A stretch of DNA of 64,000 nt from Bacteroides ndongoniae (GCF_900108345.1 NZ_FNVV01000012.1:372001-436000); one strand, 5' to 3'. Shown: positions 1-10,017, numbered from the stretch's first letter. Program-made: numbers and translations. The notes: generated from the letters alone by a model not told the origin.

Positions 1-476
1 GCCATGCTGATATTCCTGAAACAGCTGATACGCTGGCCGGAAATGCACTGATAAAGGCAAGATATATCTACGAGCACTATCACATGGATTGCTTTGCCGA
101 CGACACCGGACTCGAAGTAGAAGCACTGAACGGAGCACCCGGAGTATATTCGGCACGCTATGCCGGCGATGCCCACAACTCCGAAGCCAACATGAAAAAA
201 TTACTGCAGGAATTGGAAGGTGTCGAAAACCGGAAAGCACAATTCCGTACAGTATTTGCCTTGATTCTCGACGGCAAGGAACATCTGTTCGAGGGTATTG
301 TAAAAGGAGAAATAGTAAAAGTACGGAAGGGTACCTCTGGTTTCGGTTACGATCCTATCTTCGTTCCCGAAGGATACAGCCAGACTTTTGCCGAGATGGG
401 AAATGCCGAAAAGAACAAGATTAGCCATCGTGCCAAGGCAACCCAAAAACTCTGCAAATTCTTGAAGTCCATTTAA
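1..476 (+). CDS. rdgB: Non-canonical purine NTP pyrophosphatase (RdgB/HAM1), 5' truncated by window
   Basis: This enzyme hydrolyses dITP, XTP and ITP to monophosphates and keeps damaged purines out of DNA and RNA. The frame is already open at base 3 and gives 157 residues to the stop. The visible part starts near [15 protein letters not shown] and contains the family motifs FADDTGLEV and [12 protein letters not shown], followed by [11 protein letters not shown] usual family member has about 195 residues, so roughly 40 N-terminal residues lie outside the window. No start codon can be assigned; the internal ATG at 84 falls inside the conserved domain and is not the start. The family call is secure from the motifs. 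Confidence 0.95.
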   Translation, partial: HADIPETADTLAGNALIKARYIYEHYHMDCFADDTGLEVEALNGAPGVYSARYAGDAHNSEANMKKLLQELEGVENRKAQFRTVFALILDGKEHLFEGIVKGEIVKVRKGTSGFGYDPIFVPEGYSQTFAEMGNAEKNKISHRAKATQKLCKFLKSI

Positions 477-604
477 AGACATTCATCACTGATTCCCCGG
501 ATTATTACAGATTATGACATATTCATCACCCAATCGGATACACATCAGTCTGTAATTATCCGGGGAATATTGTAACTATCCATTCTATTTTCACTCTCCC
601 TATT

Positions 605-3229
605 TCAGGCAATAAAGCCAATACGACGACGGGGCACCAATACAGGTGATTTCTGTTTCCGGAATCTGGCTGCCGCATACGCTATGTCTTCTTTCCGTAT
701 GCATTGCAAACAAGTCGCACCTATCTGCAACCGTTTTTCTTTCATCACACGCATAGCCATTGCCGGAAATACTCCTGAAGTGAAGAATTTCTTTATCCAA
801 CGTGCATTGTCGAAATAGCGGTCCTTCTCGTCCAATGTTTCTTTGACAACTTCGTTCAGTAAAGTTTCCGCATCCGCTTCGAGCGAATATCCCCTACCCG
901 CCAGAAAATGCCCGGCTATCTGCACCAGTTCGTCTGCGCTATAGTCATCAAAATGAAAACGATAAGGAAAGCGCCCCTGCAATCCCTGGTTCATTTGCAT
1001 CAGTCGTTCCATTTCGTTTTCATAACCAGCCAATATAACCAGCATGTCCGAATGAGGTTGCGACAAAATAGTCAGCAGACTTTCGACAACATGGTTACCA
1101 AAGTCTTTACGGTCGTCCAATGTATCGCACAGTGTGTAGGCTTCGTCGATAAACAGTACGTTTCCACGAGCTGATTCCAGCACATCCTGCATGTTCTTTT
1201 CCGTCTCGCCAATGTAACGGCCCACCAGTTTGCTGCGTTCCGTCATTACAACTTCACCTTTCGACAGTAAACCCATGGTATGGAATATCTTTCCGATATA
1301 CTGTGCGACGGTAGTCTTTCCTATACCCGGATTACCGGTAAAAATCATGTGATACGTTCCTTCGTCATCAGACGGCAGATGCAGCAACTTACGCTGGCGG
1401 TTGAAACAGACCTGATAGAAAACAGCTTCCAGTTCCTGTTTCAGTGTGTTTAGCCCTATCATATTATATATAGGTAACATGCTCTCTTCGAATCGTTGAC
1501 GGATGTTTTCAACAGAAGTTTCAACATCTGTTGAAACCGATGCTAACTGTACATTGAAGTGCTCACTCAGACGAACATCACACGGCTGTACGACCGTAAA
1601 TTCATCGGTATCCATTATGCCCGATTCACAATAAGCCTCCTGCAAACGTTTCTGCACAGAAGGAATCAGCGAACCGGATAAAAAAGCGTCCGCATCCTGG
1701 TGCGACCACGAAGCAAACACATTGTATTCCCACAACCGGCGTACCTGCGACACCAACTCGTGCTCAGCCTGTGGCGAAAGACGAAGCGATGTCTCTCCTA
1801 CCGCACTACGAAGCGAATAAATCACTTCCTGCCATGAGAAAGGACGGATAACGAACCGCCCCTCTTCGGTGAAGCGAACAAACAATTCGGGAGCAAAACG
1901 GCGCAACTCCTCCACTTCGGAATCTGTTCCACAAAGAATAAACACCGAAAATACAGCACGATTGGCCAGTGCTTCTTTTAGTTTTCCAAGCAGTTCACTA
2001 CCCTCTTCGATTGTTAAAGCACCGATATGATAAAAAACAAGAAGCTTTTCTTCCCTGTTTTTGAATGCTTCATCTACTGAATTGACTTCCCACTTTTCTG
2101 TTTTGGCACAGTCTATCTGTATACGGCTGGAAACATTCAAATCGAGAAACTTCGGCAGAAGAAAGGCCAGCCGACGGCATTCGAACAACGAAGATGCCGT
2201 TATCAGCATACACGAATTCAGCTGAAGTTCGCTGACGCCGTGCTCCTTGCACAGAGAATTAAAACCATTCATACGGGAGAGTCTCACCAGTCTTGGCACA
2301 ACTTCAGACAGCCCGTTAAACTCGCGGATATATTCCCATTTGTTTTCTTCGTCCCGCTCCAGTTGTTTCACCACCCAATACTCGTCTTCGGTTGCAGCCA
2401 GCAGACGGCATTCGCAAACAGTTACCGACATACCTTCGTAGCGGAAACGCAACAGCGCATAAGGTTCCCGATTGTGCGACACTACGGCCCAATAGTCTCC
2501 TGCGAGCCATATCTTATCCGGATTCAGACGGAACGACACCTGCTTGAAATTCGTACGCGAAGCCGGAATAAAACGTTCCGTTACTGCCATCAGCTTCCAC
2601 TCGGAAGTGTAGCAATGCACTTCGAAGCAACTGTTCGGAGCGACGGTTTCAGAAAAACGAAGCTTCAGCTTCATTACCTCCGAAGCAAACAAAGGTTCTG
2701 TTTCTGCACGGGAAACACGAATCAATGAAGCCTCTACCGGCACAGAACGACCAGCCGTTCCACCAGCAGGAAACACAGTGAACGGCAGACAAACGAAGCC
2801 GCTCATTTTGTCGAATGTACATCCCAGTGAATTTTCAACCAGTCCTACAGCCACCAGGAAGTATTTACCATAAGTCCAGTTTCCGGCTTCCAATGTCATA
2901 TTCCATACATATTCGCCAAAATCTGCTATTGCAGTCTTCAGCTGCAAAACCGGTTCCGGTTGTTCTTCGCGGTACAGACAGAAGATTACTTCTGCCTCGT
3001 CCTGTTCGCACATGAAATCGCACGAGCCGAGCGAAAGAGACAAAGACAAAGCTTGCTCTTCTACTTCTTTGTCGACAAAAATACGGGAAACATGTTCACC
3101 CGAAGTGATACACTGACTGTTGACGGAAAGTTTCAGCACGGACAGTCGGGCCGTTGCATCATTATTGGCCAATGAAGGCACACTATACATATGTCCACGG
3201 TATGGACAGTTTTTCTGTTCATGAATCAT
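605..3229 (-). CDS. AAA ATPase of the CbxX/CfqX (SpoVK-like) type, 874 aa
   Basis: The C-terminal third is a complete AAA module: Walker A GNPGIGKTT near residue 640, Walker B VLFIDEAYTL, a sensor-1 region LVILAGYENEM and the arginine-rich GLQGRFPYRF. This is the CbxX/CfqX pattern of ATP-driven remodelling enzymes. The N-terminal ~600 residues are beta-rich and match no domain I can name; they probably bind a partner. There is no signal peptide, so the protein is cytoplasmic. It is transcribed alone, away from rdgB. The upstream region holds a possible minus-strand -7 element at 3505-3512. Family role of the long N-terminal part is unknown; the AAA assignment is firm, the substrate is not. 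Confidence 0.85.
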   Translation of the reverse strand: MIHEQKNCPYRGHMYSVPSLANNDATARLSVLKLSVNSQCITSGEHVSRIFVDKEVEEQALSLSLSLGSCDFMCEQDEAEVIFCLYREEQPEPVLQLKTAIADFGEYVWNMTLEAGNWTYGKYFLVAVGLVENSLGCTFDKMSGFVCLPFTVFPAGGTAGRSVPVEASLIRVSRAETEPLFASEVMKLKLRFSETVAPNSCFEVHCYTSEWKLMAVTERFIPASRTNFKQVSFRLNPDKIWLAGDYWAVVSHNREPYALLRFRYEGMSVTVCECRLLAATEDEYWVVKQLERDEENKWEYIREFNGLSEVVPRLVRLSRMNGFNSLCKEHGVSELQLNSCMLITASSLFECRRLAFLLPKFLDLNVSSRIQIDCAKTEKWEVNSVDEAFKNREEKLLVFYHIGALTIEEGSELLGKLKEALANRAVFSVFILCGTDSEVEELRRFAPELFVRFTEEGRFVIRPFSWQEVIYSLRSAVGETSLRLSPQAEHELVSQVRRLWEYNVFASWSHQDADAFLSGSLIPSVQKRLQEAYCESGIMDTDEFTVVQPCDVRLSEHFNVQLASVSTDVETSVENIRQRFEESMLPIYNMIGLNTLKQELEAVFYQVCFNRQRKLLHLPSDDEGTYHMIFTGNPGIGKTTVAQYIGKIFHTMGLLSKGEVVMTERSKLVGRYIGETEKNMQDVLESARGNVLFIDEAYTLCDTLDDRKDFGNHVVESLLTILSQPHSDMLVILAGYENEMERLMQMNQGLQGRFPYRFHFDDYSADELVQIAGHFLAGRGYSLEADAETLLNEVVKETLDEKDRYFDNARWIKKFFTSGVFPAMAMRVMKEKRLQIGATCLQCIRKEDIAYAAARFRKQKSPVLVPRRRIGFIA

Positions 3230-3556
3230 AGCAATAAAGTTTTAAAGTGAATAAAAAAGAGAAAGAAATAAAAAATGCACCAACATCGTAGGTGCACATC
3301 GTTTTTCCGGCCTCATGCTTTATGCCTATATCAAGTACATAAATCACCGGAGAGTGTCCAACCATTCAAAGAACAAAACGCAAACGACAAGCAGGCAAAA
3401 GGATTCAGATCCTCCTGCGGTGCGTCATTACATTCACGTTCTTTGAACTTCGGATATCGCCATGATTCGTCATAATGAAAAAAATTCCCTCCTTTTCACT
3501 TTCGCAAAAATAGAGGGAATTTTAGAACTTACCAATAATTTGGCCGAAAAAGTGGA
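3230..3556. other. Intergenic region between the AAA gene start and nadA stop
   Basis: About 325 bp without a convincing gene. It should hold the promoter of the minus-strand AAA gene. On the minus strand a TAnnTTTG-type -7 element reads at 3512-3505, but I see no well-spaced TTTG partner. No repeat or terminator stands out. Confidence 0.4.
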
Positions 3557-4495
3557 TTAAAGTCCCAATTTAGCCGAAATTTCAAGCATCCGTTGGATGG
3601 GTTTCACGGCCTTTTGTGCGATTTCGGGATCGACCGTTATTTCGGGAGTTTCGTCTTTCAGGCAGTTGTAGAGTTTCTCCAGCGTATTCAGACGCATGAA
3701 GTTGCACTCGTTGCAGGCACAAGTACTGTCGGCCGGCGGTGCAGGTATGAAGGTAGTCTGCGGACACTTCTTGCGCATTTCATGCAGAATGCCCGATTCG
3801 GTAGCTACGATATACTCTTTTTCGGGATGGGCTACGGCGTACTTCAACAGAGCAGCTGTCGAACCTACAACATCGGCCATCTTCAGCACAGTGCCCTTGC
3901 ATTCGGGATGAGCCAATATCACGGCATCAGGATGCTCGCGTTTTATTTCAACCATCTTTTCAACCGAGAATTGTTCGTGTACATGGCAAGCTCCGTTCCA
4001 TAATAACATATTCCGACCGGTAACAGAGTTGATATAATTTCCGAGGTTTCTGTCCGGACCAAAGATTATTTTCTCATCTTTGGGGAAGCTTTCCACAATC
4101 TGACGGGCGTTGGTCGAGGTTACAACAACATCGGTCACAGCCTTGACAGCTGCTGTCGTGTTAACGTAGGAAATGACCGTATAGCCGGGATGCTCTTTGA
4201 CAAACTGACCAAACTCTTCGGCCGGACAGCTGTCGGCCAGCGAACAGCCTGCTGCCATGTCGGGCACCAGCACCTTTTTGTCGGGACAGAGCACCTTGGC
4301 TGTTTCGCCCATGAAGTGCACACCACACATCACAATGATGTCCGCCTCTGTCTTGGCAGCCCATTGTGCCAGGGCCAGACTGTCGCCTACATAGTCGGCT
4401 ATGTCCTGTATTTCTCCTTTCTGGTAGTAGTGGCCCAGAATGACTGCGTTTTTCTCTTTCTTGAGTTGCTCAATAGCTTTAATCAGATTATCCAT
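3557..4495 (-). CDS. nadA: Quinolinate synthase A
   Basis: NadA condenses iminoaspartate with dihydroxyacetone phosphate to quinolinate, the second step of de novo NAD synthesis, using a [4Fe-4S] cluster. The 312-residue protein starts with LKKEKNAVILGHYYQ, a NadA hallmark. Candidate cluster cysteines are C57 (VMCGVHFMGE), C170 (NGACHVHEQF) and one of the C259/C261/C264 group (DSTCACNECNFM). Length matches the family. Its partner nadB is also present but 31 kb away at 35280, so the two are not in one operon here. The gene diverges from the SpoU gene across a 486-bp intergenic region. Confidence 0.97.
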   Translation of the reverse strand: MDNLIKAIEQLKKEKNAVILGHYYQKGEIQDIADYVGDSLALAQWAAKTEADIIVMCGVHFMGETAKVLCPDKKVLVPDMAAGCSLADSCPAEEFGQFVKEHPGYTVISYVNTTAAVKAVTDVVVTSTNARQIVESFPKDEKIIFGPDRNLGNYINSVTGRNMLLWNGACHVHEQFSVEKMVEIKREHPDAVILAHPECKGTVLKMADVVGSTAALLKYAVAHPEKEYIVATESGILHEMRKKCPQTTFIPAPPADSTCACNECNFMRLNTLEKLYNCLKDETPEITVDPEIAQKAVKPIQRMLEISAKLGL

Positions 4496-4981
4496 AATTA
4501 TATTTTTTAATTTTTCTTTTTAAAAGAAGAATTCTTTGATGCTGATGATAGCCTGTTAATAGTGTGGACAAATAAATGGGATTTTTCTTGCCCATGAAGT
4601 TATTATTCCAAAGGGTTGTTTTGTGGCAATGGTTTTAAACAGGCATTATCGGCTTATGTTTTTTGATAATAAGCTTCTTATATCGATAGGCTGTCGGTAC
4701 TTAACAGCTTGTTGATAATATGCAAAGTTAATAACTTTAGGCTTACGAACCATTGAATTTCTATTGAAAAATGTGTTTAAACAAGCTTTGAAAATACCTC
4801 TTAACTTTTTTGCAATGTTCGTAGGCTTGTTGCTATATACGTTGATTTGAATAATGCAAGAGATATTTTTGAAAATGTTTCCCATCGGTATTGACACCTT
4901 TTCAACGGTTATTAACCACGATGTGAACGGAAAAAAGTATCTTTGCAGACGCATATGCGAAACATTTCAAACTGATACATC
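4496..4981. other. AT-rich divergent intergenic region (nadA / SpoU) with DnaA-box-like words
   Basis: No gene is supported in these 486 bp. The sequence is AT-rich and holds TGTTGATAA at 4710-4718 and TGTGGACAA at 4563-4571, each close to the DnaA box TTATCCACA on the other strand, and TTATTAACCA near 4910. A TATCTTTG -7 element at 4938-4945 lies 36 bp before the SpoU start and is the likely promoter. Together with the region after the SpoU gene this is a candidate replication origin, but that is inference. Confidence 0.4.
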
Positions 4982-5518
4982 ATGGAGCATCGAAAACTGA
5001 AGATTACCGAACTGAACCGCATTAGTACTGAGGAGTTTAAGAAGGCCGAAAAGCTGCCGCTGGTAGTGGTACTGGACAATATACGCAGCTTGCACAACAT
5101 TGGTTCGGTATTCCGCACGTCGGATGCTTTCCGGGTAGAATGTATTTATCTGTGCGGCATTACGGCCGTTCCTCCCCATCCCGAAATGCACAAGACGGCA
5201 TTGGGAGCCGAATTCACTGTTGACTGGAAGTATGTTGATAACGCAGTTGAAGCGGTTGATAACCTGAAGAAAGACGGATATACAGTCTATTCGGTGGAAC
5301 AGGCCGAAGGGAGCATCATGCTGGAAAACATTAAGTTAGATCCGAACCGGAAGTATGCCGTCGTTTTGGGAAACGAGGTGAAAGGTGTGCAGCAGGAAGT
5401 AATTGACCATTCGGACGGCTGCATCGAGATTCCGCAATACGGCACCAAACACTCGCTGAATGTATCGGTTACGGCAGGCATTGTCATCTGGGACTTGTTC
5501 AAGCAGCTGAAGCCATAA
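4982..5518 (+). CDS. SpoU/TrmH-family RNA methyltransferase (SPOUT fold)
   Basis: The 178-residue protein carries the three SpoU motifs: LDNIRSLHNIGSVFRTSDAF, then AVVLGNEVKGV, then IPQYGTKHSLNVSVTAGIVIWDLF, which form the knotted SAM-binding site. Members methylate ribose 2'-OH or tRNA bases; the exact target cannot be read from sequence. The short length and lack of an N-terminal RNA-binding extension fit a TrmL/TrmH-like tRNA enzyme or a lone SPOUT domain. It is monocistronic, with a -7 element at 4938-4945 and gene-poor DNA on both sides. Confidence 0.92.
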   Translation: MEHRKLKITELNRISTEEFKKAEKLPLVVVLDNIRSLHNIGSVFRTSDAFRVECIYLCGITAVPPHPEMHKTALGAEFTVDWKYVDNAVEAVDNLKKDGYTVYSVEQAEGSIMLENIKLDPNRKYAVVLGNEVKGVQQEVIDHSDGCIEIPQYGTKHSLNVSVTAGIVIWDLFKQLKP

Positions 5519-5989
5519 GAGGGTAGGGAGGCAGTCGCAGCCTTTTTCAACAGGTTTTCAACTTATCTGTTCTTAATGCTGAAAAGTGTGTTGATACATT
5601 TTCCGGCAGGCATTTTTGTGTCTTGTTACGGCATAAATGCAGGGCTGAATGAACATCTTGTTTATATGGTTATCAACAGATGTATTTCGTTGAAATAGAG
5701 TATGATTCTTATTCTTCTTTCAAATTAGTAACACGGTTCTCAACAAGTTGTTAACGACGCGTAGACTGCTGCTTAGTCTGTCTGTACAAGGCTGTCGGTA
5801 TTCTTTTCGGAGATATGAACGGGGTAGGGTGTTAATTTCCGGTTGAAAACCGCAACAAACGTGCCGATAATTTTGTTGATTCCTTTATAAGCAGGTATTT
5901 ATCTTTTTTGTATATTTGGTGCATATATATATATAAAATGTAAGAAACCGTATGTGTGGAAAAGCCATATTTGAGGGAATTGTAACAGG
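5519..5989. other. Gene-poor intergenic region with repeated TTATCAACA-like words
   Basis: No gene is visible. Words close to a DnaA box recur: TTTTCAACA at 5544-5552, TGTTGATAC at 5589-5597, TTATCAACA at 5670-5678 and TTCTCAACA at 5737-5745. The DNA becomes very AT-rich near 5920. A 22-bp-period array follows from 5990. Confidence 0.35.
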
Positions 5990-6099
5990 CATTTGTATGG
6001 CCCACGAGAGACACTTGCATGGCTCGCGAGCAACACTTGTACGGCTCGCGAGCGACACTTGCACGGCTCACGAGCAACACTTGCACGGCTCAACCGGAT
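5990..6099. repeat. 22-bp tandem array A (CACTTGCACGGCTCGCGAGC family)
   Basis: Five consecutive units of exactly 22 bp start at 5990, 6012, 6034, 6056 and 6078. Each begins CACTTG or CATTTG and most continue into ACGGCTCGCGAGC; the first and last units are degenerate. The array sits 75 bp before the YitT gene start. The same unit recurs in the arrays at 18.3, 33.3 and 47.0 kb. Units are contiguous with no spacers, so this is not a CRISPR. Confidence 0.9.
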
Positions 6100-6173
6100 A
6101 TTTTTATGTATGTAAACCGTTGAAATTCAGTATAGGAAAAAACAGTATATGAAACTTTAATAAGAAGATAAAT

Positions 6174-7136
6174 ATGAAAAAGGCAATTATTTCGTGGGCT
6201 GGCATTTTTATTGGCTGCATTATTCTGGCAGCAGGTTTTGTTTATTTTATCAATCCTTATAATCTTGTTCCCGGTGGGGTGTACGGAGCCAGTATCGTTC
6301 TTCACAATATATTTCCTTCTATTCAGGTAGGTACATTCGGCTATATGTTCGATATTCCGTTGCTGATTCTTTCGGTTATTCTGCTCGGAGCCAAGCTGGG
6401 TGCGCGCACTATTGTAGCAGCGCTTTTCACACCGCTGGTCATGAACGTGCTTTCCATTCTTTCTTATCCGTCGGAAGAGGCACTTCATGCGCTCGATCCT
6501 ACCCAGTTGTTGGGAGGTTGTATGGACATGACCGACCATCTGATGCTGACTTCCGTCATCGGTGCGGCTGTCATTGGTATCGGATGCGGCATCGTGGTAC
6601 GCAGTCAGGCTACTACGGGGGGGACTGATATCGTAGCCATGATTTTGCAGAAGTACTGCCATATCCGTTTTTCGCGTGCTATTTTGCTGGTTGATGGTTT
6701 GGTGGTTACTTTTGGTTTGGTAGTTATCGGCTTTGGCATCGGCAATCCGGATGATGTCAATCAGCCGTCGTGGCATCTGTCGTTCTATTCGCTGATTGCG
6801 ATATTTGTTACTTCGCGTGTAGTGGCTTACGTCATCAATGGCGAGAAGAACGATAAATTGCTGTTCGTCATCAGCGACATGAAGATGACAGCTCTTCACG
6901 ATTATATTATCAAGGATCTGGACCGTACGGCCACTTGCATAAAGAGTAGCGGACTCTATACGAAGTCGGACAAGGAAATGCTGTTTCTGGTTGTCAGCTA
7001 CAAGGAAGTGAACGGAATCAAGCAGAAGATAAAAGAAGTCGACCCACGTGCTTTTGTAGTTGTAACTGATGCTTACGATGCTTTTGGCGAAGGTTGGAAA
7101 CAATTGCCCAGTGCAGGCGAGTTGCAGCCGGAATAA
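6174..7136 (+). CDS. YitT-family integral membrane protein (DUF161 plus DUF2179)
   Basis: The 320-residue protein has five or six hydrophobic segments, starting with a membrane helix at residues 4-26 followed by INPYNLVPGGVYGAS, the YitT signature, and the repeated RSQATTGGTDIVA motif near residue 145. The last ~85 residues, with SSGLYTKSDKEMLFLVVS, match the soluble DUF2179 domain. YitT proteins are inner-membrane proteins of unknown transport role. The start ATG at 6174 has an AAGAAG ribosome-binding site just upstream. It is preceded by array A and followed by a convergent DUF4294 gene. Confidence 0.9.
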   Translation: MKKAIISWAGIFIGCIILAAGFVYFINPYNLVPGGVYGASIVLHNIFPSIQVGTFGYMFDIPLLILSVILLGAKLGARTIVAALFTPLVMNVLSILSYPSEEALHALDPTQLLGGCMDMTDHLMLTSVIGAAVIGIGCGIVVRSQATTGGTDIVAMILQKYCHIRFSRAILLVDGLVVTFGLVVIGFGIGNPDDVNQPSWHLSFYSLIAIFVTSRVVAYVINGEKNDKLLFVISDMKMTALHDYIIKDLDRTATCIKSSGLYTKSDKEMLFLVVSYKEVNGIKQKIKEVDPRAFVVVTDAYDAFGEGWKQLPSAGELQPE

Positions 7137-7161
7137 TGTTAGTTGACGAGAAACAAGTTAA

Positions 7162-7776
7162 CTATAATTGTCCGCTTTCTACCAGCAATATCACCCGTTC
7201 GGTCAGTGCGTCGTCGCCCGTGGGGTCGTATTGTTTCTTAAGGCTGGCGCCGAACAATGCGGCAAAAGCCTGGTAGAAACCCGCCTTAAAGGGACCCATA
7301 AAGGCTTTTACAAGTTCGTAACCGGTCGAACTGGTTTGGCGGTCGACGAGTTTAATCAACAGTTTACCCTGCGCAAAAGTCAGTTTCTTCATGCGTGGGG
7401 TATATTGTTCTTTCAGACTTTTCTCTACGGCTTTCATGTGTTTTTGGCGTGCTTTCTCGTCGGGCAGGGTCATCATGTATTCGTAGGTTTCGATGATGGC
7501 CCGGTTGATTTCTTTCGAGATGGGAAGCACTTTCTTGACGTCGCGTACCAGTTTGTAGTATTGGTTGGCCTGGCGTCTGTTCTTGAACTTCAGCGGCTTG
7601 AATATGTAGACGGTGCGCAACTGGACGTACGGTATCGTATCTCCTTCGTATATGCACATAGGAGTCAGGTAGACTTTTTTCCCTGTGTTTGCCGGTTGTT
7701 TGGGATTTTGTGCATGGCACCAGTTTCCGGCCAGCAGGAAGAGGGCAAGGATTGCTATGTAGAGTCGCACGTTCAT
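7162..7776 (-). CDS. DUF4294 exported protein
   Basis: A 204-residue protein with a signal peptide (residues 1-22, ending CHAQ) and the DUF4294 pattern: GDTIPYVQLRTVYIFKPLKF, RNRRQANQYYKLVRDVKKVLPIS-like text, and a C-terminal region with YELVKAFMGPFKAGFYQAFA. The family is widespread in Bacteroidetes and of unknown function. It probably acts in the periplasm. The gene is convergent with the YitT gene and divergent from the HHH/beta-barrel gene, so the 118 bp before its start serve both promoters. Confidence 0.85.
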   Translation of the reverse strand: MNVRLYIAILALFLLAGNWCHAQNPKQPANTGKKVYLTPMCIYEGDTIPYVQLRTVYIFKPLKFKNRRQANQYYKLVRDVKKVLPISKEINRAIIETYEYMMTLPDEKARQKHMKAVEKSLKEQYTPRMKKLTFAQGKLLIKLVDRQTSSTGYELVKAFMGPFKAGFYQAFAALFGASLKKQYDPTGDDALTERVILLVESGQL

Positions 7777-7894
7777 GCCGCAAAATTAATTCATTCTCTT
7801 CGTATTCGATAAGAATATTTTGTTTTTTCGTTGCTTTCTTAACTTATTTAAGGTAACTTCGCTTTTTATTCTGTAATCTGTTAACCGATAATGC

Positions 7895-9934
7895 ATGAAA
7901 ACACTCAGATGGGGGATGGTTGCCTGTATGTTGCAGGCTGCATCTGCCCTGTACGCACAGCAGCCTGACAAATCGCAGGAAATAAATCTGCTGCTTTGGG
8001 AGGAAAACCTGGAGCAGTTGGCCGTAGACGAGGACTACAGTTGGGAAGCCGAACTGGAGGAGCTTTCCCGCTGTTTGCAGGAACCCGTCAACCTGAATAC
8101 GGCCACACGCGAGCAGCTGGAACAGTTTCCGTTCCTGTCCGACCTGCAGGTAGAGAACCTGTTGGCCTATGTCTACATTCACGGGCAGATGCAGACTGTC
8201 TACGAACTGCAATTAGTAGAGGAGATGGATAAGCGGACCATTGAGTTGCTGCTGCCTTTCGTCTGTGTGCGACAGACGGAAACCGGAAAACGTTACCCAT
8301 CGCTGAAGAAGATATTGAAGTATGGCAGGCACGAGGTACTGACGCGCCTGGACATTCCTTTCTATACCCGCAAAGGTTACGAGAAGAACTATTTTGGAAC
8401 CCCTTCTTACCATTCGCTTCGTTACGGCTTCCATTACAGCGATTATCTGCAGCTGGGATTGTCGGCCGAGAAAGATGCGGGCGAACCGATGTTCGGTTTG
8501 CACAACGCCAAAGGCTACGATTTCTATTCTTTCTATTTCCTGGTGAAGAACCTGGGTCGTCTGAAAGCCTTGGCATTGGGCAATTATCGCCTGAGTTTCG
8601 GGCAAGGGCTGGTGCTGAGTACCGACTTCCGGCTGGGAAAATCGTTTTCGCTGTCTACATCCGAATACAGAAGCGGGGGAGTAAAGAAACACAGTTCTAC
8701 CGACGAATACAATTATTTCCGCGGTGCAGCTGCTACAGTAGGCATATTGCCGTCGCTCGATGTTTCGGCTTTCTATTCCCACCGTACGCTCGATGCTACG
8801 GTCGAAGAAGGAGAAATCGTTTCCATAGCCAAGACTGGTCTGCACCGTACGCAGAAAGAAGCCGACAAACGGAATGCCTGTGCCTTGCAGCTGGCAGGTG
8901 GAAACGTGACCTACGAAAAGAATGCGTTCAAGGTAGGAGCCACGGGCATTTATTATTTCTTCGACCGCCCTTACGAACCTGCCTTACGTAAGTATGCACG
9001 CTATAACTTGCACGGCACCCGTTTCTACAATCTGAGTATAGACTATCGCTTGCGCCTGGGCCGACTCTCGTGGACGGGCGAAGCGGCTACCGGCACGAAA
9101 GGATATGCTTTGCTGAACCGCTTGCGTTACGATTTCTCGCAGGATTATCATGCCCTGCTTATCCATCGTTTTTATTCCAGCGATTATTGGGCATGGTTTG
9201 CCCGTTCGTTTGGCGAGGGCAGTACTCCGCAAAACGAAAACGGCTGGTATCTGGCTGTCGAAGCTACGCCCTTTGCCCGCTGGAAACTGTTTTCTTCGCT
9301 GGATTTCTTTTCCTTTCCCTGGTGGAAGTATCGCATCAGCAAACCTTCGCAGGGCATCGACTTCATGTTTCAGGCCACCTATACTCCGCAGAAGAATCTT
9401 TCCATGTACCTCAACTATCGCTACAAGCGGAAAGAACGGGACGTAACGGGGACAAGCGGCGAAGTGACGCTTCCCATCTATCACCACCGGTTGCGCTATC
9501 GCCTGACTTACATGCCCGGCAATTTCGTGCTGCGTACTACGGCCGATTACAATCATTTCCGCCAGCAGGATGGGGGAGGCTACCGTTTCGATCGCCGTCA
9601 GGGCTATCAGTTTACACAGCTGTGTACGTATGTCTGTCCCCGTTTTCCCTTGTCGGCATCCTTGCAGGGGACTTATTTCCATACCGACGATTACGATTCA
9701 CGCGTCTATGCGTCCGAGCGTGGCTTGCTTTATACCTTCTATACGCCTTCGTTTTCCGGTCGCGGTTTCCGCTGGTCAGCCTACCTGCGCTACGACTTCC
9801 GTAACTGGCTGATGCTGATAGCCAAGTTTGGACAGACTGTTTATCAGGACCGCGACGAAATCAGTTCGGGCAACGACCTGATACGCAGTAACCGGAAGAC
9901 AGACTTGCAGATGCAGCTTCGCCTGAAGTTCTGA
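7895..9934 (+). CDS. Helix-hairpin-helix / outer-membrane beta-barrel protein, 679 aa
   Basis: A signal peptide (about residues 1-21) is followed by a ComEA-like helix-hairpin-helix segment at residues 64-126 (VNLNTATREQLEQFPFLSD). The remaining ~550 residues are rich in alternating aromatic and polar strands and end in QMQLRLKF, with a terminal Phe as in outer-membrane barrels. Similar proteins occur across Bacteroidetes; a role in DNA uptake is suggested only by the HHH domain. The gene stands alone and is followed 84 bp later by a 22-bp-period array. Confidence 0.75.
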   Translation: MKTLRWGMVACMLQAASALYAQQPDKSQEINLLLWEENLEQLAVDEDYSWEAELEELSRCLQEPVNLNTATREQLEQFPFLSDLQVENLLAYVYIHGQMQTVYELQLVEEMDKRTIELLLPFVCVRQTETGKRYPSLKKILKYGRHEVLTRLDIPFYTRKGYEKNYFGTPSYHSLRYGFHYSDYLQLGLSAEKDAGEPMFGLHNAKGYDFYSFYFLVKNLGRLKALALGNYRLSFGQGLVLSTDFRLGKSFSLSTSEYRSGGVKKHSSTDEYNYFRGAAATVGILPSLDVSAFYSHRTLDATVEEGEIVSIAKTGLHRTQKEADKRNACALQLAGGNVTYEKNAFKVGATGIYYFFDRPYEPALRKYARYNLHGTRFYNLSIDYRLRLGRLSWTGEAATGTKGYALLNRLRYDFSQDYHALLIHRFYSSDYWAWFARSFGEGSTPQNENGWYLAVEATPFARWKLFSSLDFFSFPWWKYRISKPSQGIDFMFQATYTPQKNLSMYLNYRYKRKERDVTGTSGEVTLPIYHHRLRYRLTYMPGNFVLRTTADYNHFRQQDGGGYRFDRRQGYQFTQLCTYVCPRFPLSASLQGTYFHTDDYDSRVYASERGLLYTFYTPSFSGRGFRWSAYLRYDFRNWLMLIAKFGQTVYQDRDEISSGNDLIRSNRKTDLQMQLRLKF

Positions 9935-10017
9935 TGCCGTTATTCCTTACGGTTGCAATAACTGTTAAGTATCTGATGAACAACGGTATATCAGTTTATC
10001 TTCGCTTTATCAAAAAT

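Noticed and set aside
4646..4954. 102-aa minus-strand frame between nadA and SpoU
   Set aside because: AT-rich, no ribosome-binding site, no family, and it overlaps the SpoU promoter.
5990..6099. Tandem repeats as a CRISPR array
   Set aside because: Units are contiguous with no spacers, repeats are only 22 bp and imperfect, and no cas genes are present.
6090..7103. 337-aa frame on the minus strand
   Set aside because: It lies fully antisense to the YitT gene, which has clear family motifs; the antisense product has no recognisable domain.
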